DNA of 64,000 nucleotides from Valencia hispanica (taxonomy: Eukaryota > Chordata > Actinopteri > Cyprinodontiformes > Valenciidae): contig OY747710.1 in NCBI GenBank assembly GCA_963556495.2, forward strand, positions 18,077,000-18,140,999. The letters run 5' to 3'. Shown here one piece after another: positions 57,430 through 64,000 of the stretch. The translations under genes and the position numbers were made by a program. The notes beneath the pieces are model-generated. The model was given only the letters and a program-made list of their open reading frames with translations, made no database searches and was not told the origin of the DNA. Position 1 is the stretch's first letter. Every line of letters starts with the position of its first letter.

Positions 57430-57960
57430 CTGGCGCATAAAGGCCACATTTCCCTGGTCATTACTGGTGAGTCACAGCAAATCTCTCACCTCACTGTATA
57501 CGCAATAATCAAATCAAACCTGGAATTACTATCATTAGAAATACTGCAGGAGGCAAATCATAAGGAAGCAACCCTGCGAGTAATAGCCCACGCTGCCAAA
57601 GAGAGTTGTAATAGTAAATCTGATTCTACCCTTCAAAGCGCATTGTGTAATGAGCACCAGGGATTGTTTAAATGACTCAAATGAAATTGATGCCGATTCA
57701 CCAAGCATGAATGACAGCTCATATGAAGACGTGCTCTGGGAATGAAATATGAACAGCAAAAGGGGGGGTTGTAGATGTGTGTGTCAGGATGTGTGGAAAA
57801 GGCTGGTGCTGGTGGCCCTGTGAATGCGGTGTTTAACAGTGGTATTAATATTCGCCATGATCTATGAGCTCGTCTGGTGTCAGTGAGCCGTTAGAGAGAC
57901 AGGCTCTCTGTGTTCTCCACACCTCGTTTCCTCCCTCTCGCCTGTGTCAGACCCTTAAAA
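57430..57960. promoter_or_regulatory. Candidate conserved noncoding block
   Basis: Repeat-free DNA of even composition: actggcgcataaaggccaca, ctcactgtatacgcaataat, gaagcaaccctgcgagtaat, agcgcattgtgtaatgagca, and 57845-57875 with ttcgccatgatctatgagct. It resembles enhancer-like DNA rather than coding sequence, since no frame exceeds 75 codons. Confidence 0.42.
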
Positions 57961-58897
57961 TAATTGTGTGTTAATGGGTGAAGAGGCAAGGAAGGGGGAT
58001 TAGAGCCAAGGGAAGGATAAGAGGGATAATAAAGGAGACAGGTCATTGTTAACAGAGGAGATGATTAGGTGCGATGACTGACCCTTCTTGGCCAGAAACA
58101 GGAGATGTGTGATAAAACAGTTCAATTGGTGTAAAGGAATTAGGAAAATATTTTTCCAGACAAAAGAAATCTTAAACACATAAAAGGTCATTCCTGTAGG
58201 AGAAGCTGAAACCATAAAGTAGTGTAAAGCTGTTTAAAGGTCGTAATCTGTATAGAATGAGCTGTGAGGGAAAGGAGGGAGTGGAGCAGACTCTCCCCTG
58301 ACCCCTCTCCAACTCTCCTGCATCTACTTCCCCTCTTCCTCATTATCTCTCCCCCTCCAAACCGTTCTTCCCACCAATCCCATATACAAAACAAAGTTGC
58401 CTGGCATTGGCGGGACCCTTGAGGCCTTCGGCAAGCAAAAGAGGAAGTCATACCCAGCTGAGAAGAAGAGGTAAGAAAGGGAATATGGCAGAAAAGAAAG
58501 TGAAGAGAGAGAGAGAAAGAAAAGAGAGTAGGGGGTGAGGAGACTGGAGCGTTGCTAATTTAAATAAACCCTTCGGCAGACTGAAACTGGCAGCAAGCTT
58601 CCCCTTTGCTCACATAAAGAAAAGGAAAAAGGGGGAAAGAAGGAGGTGGCCAAAGGAAAGCAGAGATAGAGAGACGGAGATAGAGATGTCTCCACATAGG
58701 TTTGGCTATCCGCATGGGAGAGTTAGAGGCCAGAGAATGGGGAATGGAGAAATATAGAGATTGAAGTGGAATAAGATGGGGACCTAGATAGAGGAGAAAG
58801 AGAGGGGACACACATAATGGAGGGAAAACACTGACAAGATACACAGGTTAAGGGAGGGGAGAATAGGAAAGAGCTGTGAAAGTTAGGTAATGGGGAA
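57961..58897. repeat. Purine-rich low-complexity region
   Basis: Long A/G-rich stretches (gagagagagagaaagaaaag, agagataga units) with a CT-rich patch at 58285-58370. Phe/Pro/Ser-rich minus-strand frames are artefacts. No gene. Confidence 0.6.
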
Positions 58898-58903
58898 TTG
58901 TGT

Positions 58904-58946
<43 letters not shown>

Positions 58947-58948
58947 TG

Positions 58949-58988
<40 letters not shown>
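58898..58988. repeat. (TG)n microsatellite with CG interruptions
   Basis: About 90 bp of TG with tgcgcgtgtgtgtgcg near the middle; alternating purine-pyrimidine. The CVCVCV and THTHTH frames are artefacts. Confidence 0.95.
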
Positions 58989-58990
<2 letters not shown>

Positions 58991-60439
58991 GAGATGGAAG
59001 GTGCAATCCATCTGGTGTGAAGACTTCATCCATCCTCCTTGTGGAAACAAAGAGAAAAGAAAAAGAAAGAACGGAAGATCTCTCAGCACTGGGTCCGATC
59101 AGTCTCATCTTATCAAAACTTATCCAAAGTTTTTTGGACAGTTCCCAGCAACTAATCTGCTCAGGCCTCCACAGGCTTCTCCGTCACACTGTCTCCCCCT
59201 GTCTGTCCCTGTGGCTCGTCACAGCAGCGGCCTGCTCACTGGACTATGCCCACTTAATCGGCTGCCGTGAGGAGAGGACCTGCAGCAACACAGGCTTTGC
59301 AACAAGAAGTCTCAACACTGATGCACATTTAAGTCCTCTGCTGGTTATGCTGGAAGAAAATGAAGTGACTTCATGCAAAATGAGAGATGCTAATATGACA
59401 AAGATTCATAAATGCTAAGAAATGAAACAGGTAAATAGAAATTCTGGTAACATGTTGGAGGTTTTTTTCAAGAGATATTTGGCAAAGCTTAAAACTGTTG
59501 CCATCTTATGCATGGTATTATGTAATAATATTAAGTTAATCTTCAGTTCTTCCTATTTCAATTAAATCAGTTTCTTTTCATTTAACTGTATAGTAAAATT
59601 TAATTGATCAGAGAAATGAAATTGCAGCAGAGTAAAAAAAATATTGATTAGATAGAAAATATAAATAGATAAAAAAAATACCAAAGCAAATAAGGTATGA
59701 AATAAGTGCAATAATATTTGCATAATCCTGCCAGCAGTTCAGCAATAAAACAACTGGATGGAGAAGGCTTTGTATCAGTCTGTTGGTTTTACTTTTGAAG
59801 TTACAGCACTGCTTGTGTAAAGGCAGCACTTCTAAACATTTGCTCAAAAGTTGTGAGGAGTTTTCTCTCCAGTGACCTTCTTAGCTTCCCTCACTATCTT
59901 CTGCAGGCTCCTTCAGTCTGTCATATTGCAGATGGAGTACCATACTGAGATGGATCTGGTAACACACTGTCCACCTCAGCTCTGAACGATGCTGTGAGAA
60001 TAGTCGAAGGGACTGATGGTTGCTTCAGTTTCCTCAAAAAGTGCAGCTTCTGCCAGGCCTGTGGTGGTCCTCAACCCAACAAATGAGTAGATCAGAAATC
60101 TGATCTCTGTGGAATCAAATATTGTCCAACTTTCCACAGCATGATTACTGACTGAATGAAATGTAATTCAATTGGATTGAATTGAATTTTAGTTGGGCTT
60201 TGTTAGCTTTTTCACCCATTTTTAACAGATGCATTCTTTAGCTAAAGCAGGAGAGGTTACAAAGGATTAGAAAAATCTCATTGTATAAAGGTATCAGTTG
60301 GAGTCAAGAACAAAAAGTGCCACATAATTATTAGATTTGATGACACACTGAGGACATTCATCTAAAATTGGAGAAAATGTGGGAGAATGTTACATTAGTA
60401 AAGAAAGTTCATTTAGTAAAAATAATTATAAAGACAATA
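58989..60439. other. No gene; possible old LINE piece at 59.87-60.18 kb
   Basis: 59870-60180 (ttcttagcttccctcactat, ctcagctctgaacgatgctg, cagtttcctcaaaaagtgca, gcttctgccaggcctgtggt) reads like the antisense of a LINE-encoded segment, but I could not place it in a family. The 133-codon plus-strand frame at 59017-59418 has no motif. Confidence 0.4.
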
Positions 60440-61078
60440 CACTAAACAGTGATGGAGCTGCTTGGTCAACACCTCAAGCTCCATGTTGTGCTCCTCAACC
60501 ATTCCAGTAAACAGTTCTGCTTGGTACCAGGGTTATCCACTCATAGCTATTAGGATATATGATTTCCATAAACGTGTGTTAATGGTCTGCAAAAATGTTT
60601 AGATAGGTGGTACATGTTACGATAATATCCACATGACATGACCCAAGGTTATCCAGCACAACATGGCCCAAAGTATCACACTGCCATTTTGACTTCTTCC
60701 TACAGTGCACCCTGGTGCCAAGTCTTCCCCTGGTAAGTGACATACATATACACACGCATGTGGCCATGATATAAAGTTTAACATGCTACATCAGACACCT
60801 TATCTCATTGTCTTGTTGTCTTCTTCAGATGTTCAGGTGCAAACCTTCAGCTGCCTGATATGCAACAAACTGTGTAGCAGCATTAACTTCTTCAGCAATC
60901 TGATATACAACACCTCATCTGTGGGATCAGGCAACATGGACCAGCCTTTTATTCCTACCTGCAACAATGAGCTATGATGGTCTCTCTGGTTCATCATTGT
61001 TTCTTCCTTAGAACGTTACAATTTTGTTAAGGATCTGATCTCTTCATCTAGCCATCACAATTTGGCAAACTTTATCAC
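60440..61078 (-). pseudogene. Tcb/Tc2-like transposase relic (antisense)
   Basis: The minus-strand 60767-60579 reads GTRVHCRKKSKWQCDTLGHV, then LDNLGSCHVDIIVTCTTYLN and IFADH. This corresponds to the segment between the first and second catalytic Asp in a fish Tc1-like transposase lineage (family version: glycine-rich SVMLW, then LGPGIHVDVTLTRTTYLNI). To the right, antisense landmarks acaaactgtgtagcagcatt, aacttcttcagcaatctgat, accagccttttattcctacc and ctagccatcacaatttggc mark its N-terminal DNA-binding half. Both ends are lost. This lineage differs from all other Tc1 copies here. Confidence 0.68.
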
Positions 61079-61080
61079 AA

Positions 61081-62200
61081 CAGTATAAGTTCTGTAAAAG
61101 TATTCACAGAGCTTTACTAATTCCACATTTTGCTTTCAAAACGAATTAAATTAATTTTCTTCTCACTAATTCTTCACAAGATACCTCACTGTTACCAAAT
61201 GATAAAAAAAGTTCTAAAAGTTGAATTAATAAAATAAAAACACACGAAAGCAACATCTGACTTCCACCATTCATACTTCAGATGTTTCTACAAATTGACT
61301 GAAATCCAATCATGGTAAATTCAGTTGACTCAGGAATGGAGCAAACTTGTGAGTTGGCAATGTATATAAAAGCAGCAATCAAGCAATGAAGTCAAGGAAA
61401 ATGTCTGTAGACCTCTGAGATTGGACTGTCTCAAAGTACAATTCTAAGGAAGGATACAAAAAGGCAGGATTAAACATTACAAAAAACCACTGTGGTCACC
61501 ATTATTTGGAATTGGAAGAAACTTCCAACCACCAATACCCTCCCCAGATCTGACTCCCTGACCAAAAACGAGTAATCGGGGAAGAAGGATGTTGTTCATA
61601 TAGATGACCCAAAACCACTGGTCATGTAGACAGAGTTTCGATGTTCCCTTGTGGAGATAGGAGAACCAACCAGAAGATCATCCTTTGTTTATGCACTCCA
61701 CTATTCAATGATTTATTGTAGAGTGGGCAGATAGCCATAGCAGTCGTCTTGAATTTTGTAAAAACTCGCCTAAGAGATTGTAGCTCCAGTAGAAACAAAA
61801 TTCTCTGGTTTGGCGAAACAAAAAAAGATTTTTTTGACTGGACTTCAATTGTCATATCTGGATAAAAACAGTCATTGCTCAACATCTTATTTGCGGTATT
61901 TCATCTGTGAAGTATGGTAGTGGGAGCATCATGTTGTGAGGATGTTCTGCTTCTGCAAGAACTGGGTAACCATTTAGAGGGCATTTAGAGAGATTTTTCA
62001 AGAAGACCAGACTGAGAGTACTCTGGAGCTCAGATTTCTGCGATAATCCATATTTCAGCGCTGAACTTGAAAGAAAGGATGGTGGAAAACTCCCCAAGCT
62101 TGTAGAGACATACCTAAGAAGCCCCAAGGCCATCATTACTGTCAAAGGTACTTCAACAAAGTATTTAGCAAAGGCTGTGAATACTTGTGTACAACGATAT
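61081..62200 (+). mobile_element. Tc1/mariner relic, salmonid-type family, nearly full length
   Basis: The left end cagtataagttctgtaaaag runs into tattcacagagctttac. Coding-strand landmarks follow in order: aaaatgtctgtagacctctg (MSVDLR start), ctccccagatctgactccct, cccttgtggagataggagaa, aacaaaattctctggtttgg (NKILWF, then the first Asp context), gtagtgggagcatcatgttg (SGSIML) and, at the end, gtatttagcaaaggctgtga just after the stop region. Frames are broken by many indels, and the segment holding the second Asp and the Glu is largely deleted. The outer right inverted repeat is not recognisable beyond about 62200. Confidence 0.72.
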
Positions 62201-63090
62201 TAGTTACATGCAGTGTTGTTTTTGCTATAAAGCTGAAACAGCAATTGCAGGCCAAGTTTTCAGTGGGTAGCTATTTAGAAATCACCTTGTTGATGATAAA
62301 ATATTAGTTTATGTCTGTCAAACTAGGTGGTCAATGGTATTTTTCATAAATTCAACAAAGACACTGCAACAAATTGTGTCTTTGAGACAGAGTGCTAGTT
62401 GATTTCTTAGTTGTATGTGAGGGGTTGGTACAAAACTGGTTAATATAAGTTTTGAAGTCTTTTTATGCCTGAATAATTCACAGGTCTGAGTTTGGACAAC
62501 CAAACCATCCCTCTGAAGATGGCCGGGTACATGACCGATGATGGGTAAAAACAAGCAACCAAACTCCAAAGAGAAACTTTGAAAGACATACATGAAGCCT
62601 GGAGAACTACTGATCAACACTAGGTTAAAAGGCTACATGAAAATCAGCTTTTTGGAAGCAGAAAATCCAGAAATGAGGGTTGACTCAAGACTTTTGCACA
62701 GCTGCTTTCAAGTAGAAAAGGGTTTACACTTATAAGCATCAGTTTCTTATTTATAATTTTCCAAGTGTTGCCTGAAGGTCATATGGAGCCATTTATATTT
62801 TCCACAACATCACTTATCATAATCTTTGATTAAGTAGCATGCTCATATGCATATAGACCGGCTATTACGAGTTTATTTCAGAGTCAACCAAAGAGTCAGG
62901 GCTTGACATGAATGTTGACAATAGATGACAGGATGCGAATACACAGTCTCCGGATTAAAGGTGTGTGTGTGCGTGAAGGCGCGACACGCATTCTGTGTAC
63001 AGGCCCACAGGTAGGACCAAAGTCTACAGGATGGATGGAGAGACAGGAGGGAAAGAGAGACTCCCCGACCCCCTCCTTCAAACATACACA
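62201..63090. other. No gene recognised
   Basis: A 100-codon minus-strand frame at 62318-62620 lacks motifs. A short GTGTGTGTGCG run occurs at about 62961. Otherwise ordinary DNA. Confidence 0.45.
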
Positions 63091-63420
63091 CTGAGAACTG
63101 GCTCCCCGCTCCGGCTTCGCTGGAGTGGAGAACCATAAATCTTCATATAGCGGCTGTTTTGATTAATGCAGCCGAGTCGAGCTAGGGGGCTGGACCTATC
63201 CCATTACGGCCTAATGGAAGATGGAGCGGCGCTGTCTCCACCACTAGGCCCCTGTCATTTGTTCCACTTTGCAGTCCATTTGGCCGAGAGACTACAAGCC
63301 ACTCCATCAAAAATATTTTCAGAGTTAATTTCCGCCCGCTTAATTCGCCTTGATTCGGATTGCGTATCGAATGGCAGGATCGATTTTCGCCTGGCGTCTA
63401 AATTAAATAAAAGAGAGGGG
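63091..63420. promoter_or_regulatory. Strong candidate conserved noncoding element
   Basis: A repeat-free block with many CpGs and AT cores: ctccggcttcgctggagtgg, tagcggctgttttgattaat, gcagccgagtcgagctaggg, ccattacggcctaatggaag (palindromic ccatta..taatgg), cgcccgcttaattcgccttg, attgcgtatcgaatgg and gatcgattttcgcctggcgt. The 88-codon frame at 63166-63432 shows no motif or splice context. CpG retention this high in otherwise CpG-poor DNA suggests selection. Confidence 0.5.
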
Positions 63421-64000
63421 GGTATACTTTAAGTCTGTGTTTTCTTTCTTTTCTCTTTTCCATTCCATTTTCCACCTCTTTTCCTGCCATCCTTTACCGT
63501 GGGCCCCTCATTCTTCTTCTTACGATGCATCTCATTTCCTTCTTTCTCTCAGATTCTGACAAACCCAAATTTGTAGAGAAAGAGGCATGGATCTGACTGT
63601 GGTTAGTGATGAAGGAGCACCCACTGAAAGACGAGTTTACAAATTTTCCATTCAAAGGAAATACATTTTATGGTATAAAGAAGACGGACAGAAAGAACTC
63701 CTTTATCAAAGCAAAGAAATGTCATCTCTGGAAGAAAATTTGGAAAACACAGTGAAGAAGAATTGGACAGGCCTGCATGGGAAAAGTGGGGTAAATTAGG
63801 GGCATCGGGGTATAGAGGGGGTGAAAAATAATAGGGGGGCAAAGTATCAAAAAAGAAATGAAAAGAGGCAAAAAGCACAGTGACAAATTGGTCGAGTGTG
63901 TCGCGAATTCCCTTTTAGATTTAAAGCCGCGTGTAGCCTATCGTCATATCTTTCCAGAGTAATTTATTTTCTCATTTCTCTCCCTCTCCCCTCACTACCC
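63421..64000. other. No gene recognised
   Basis: A CT-rich start (ttttctttcttttctctttt), then AT-rich DNA with short frames (for example 63587-63799) lacking motifs. A few CpGs occur near 63900-63945 (gagtgtgtcgcgaattccc). The window ends in CT-rich sequence. Confidence 0.5.

Noticed and set aside
58890..59418. 126- and 133-codon frames across and after the TG array
   Set aside because: The first is CVCV from the TG repeat. The second lacks motifs and begins just after the microsatellite.

Overview
The window looks like AT-rich, repeat-laden intergenic DNA from a teleost fish. The support is the mix of relics: several families of Tc1/mariner transposons, non-LTR retrotransposons of the L2, Rex1/CR1-like and RTE/Rex3-like types with short tandem tails, a tRNA-headed SINE-like repeat, and long tetranucleotide microsatellites. 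There are no operons, no ribosome binding sites and no CRISPR array. I found no convincing host protein-coding gene, tRNA or rRNA. All recognisable coding sequence is transposon-derived, and nearly all of it is broken. Family names below rest on recall of protein and DNA motifs, since no search could be run.

Layout. 0-11 kb: mostly unique AT-rich DNA with one antisense Tc1 relic (1.1-1.9 kb), an L2 3' end (6.4-6.9 kb), candidate conserved noncoding blocks near 2.1, 5.2 and 9.8 kb, and a CpG-rich patch at 9.95-10.7 kb with minus-strand splice-donor-like sites. 11.5-18.9 kb: a nest of transposons. An old minus-strand Tc1 copy is split by about 2.9 kb of foreign DNA. That insert holds an inverted-repeat element, which itself carries a 95-bp retroposon with a perfect 13-bp target duplication. 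Next come two LINEs, one inside the other, and a third LINE. 19.5-25.4 kb: a CpG-rich candidate regulatory block (19.8-20.06 kb), a TCTA array and three Tc1 relics. 26-33 kb: a SINE-like element, a 2.0-kb 5'-truncated RTE-type LINE with an 11-bp target duplication, two candidate regulatory blocks, and a second RTE fragment. 33-39 kb: microsatellites and weakly supported repeats. 39.4-43.5 kb: a nearly full-length Tc1 element with a broken DDE transposase, an L2 LINE with a 384-codon open frame, and another Tc1 end. 44-50 kb: a Tc1 relic hosting a second inverted-repeat element, a full-length but decayed Tc1, and a Rex1-like LINE. 51-58 kb: the richest cluster of CpG-bearing, TAATTA-containing blocks, probably enhancers. 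58-62 kb: purine-rich DNA, a TG array, and two different Tc1-type relics side by side. 63.1-63.4 kb: one more strong regulatory candidate.

The transposons are not a working system: most copies are dead, and one L2 frame and one Tc1 are the best preserved. The regulatory candidates suggest the flank or a long intron of a developmental gene. That is an inference from base composition and motif content, not from alignment. I found nothing that supports a new biological system here. The most instructive features are the datable nested insertions and the unexplained GC-rich blocks.
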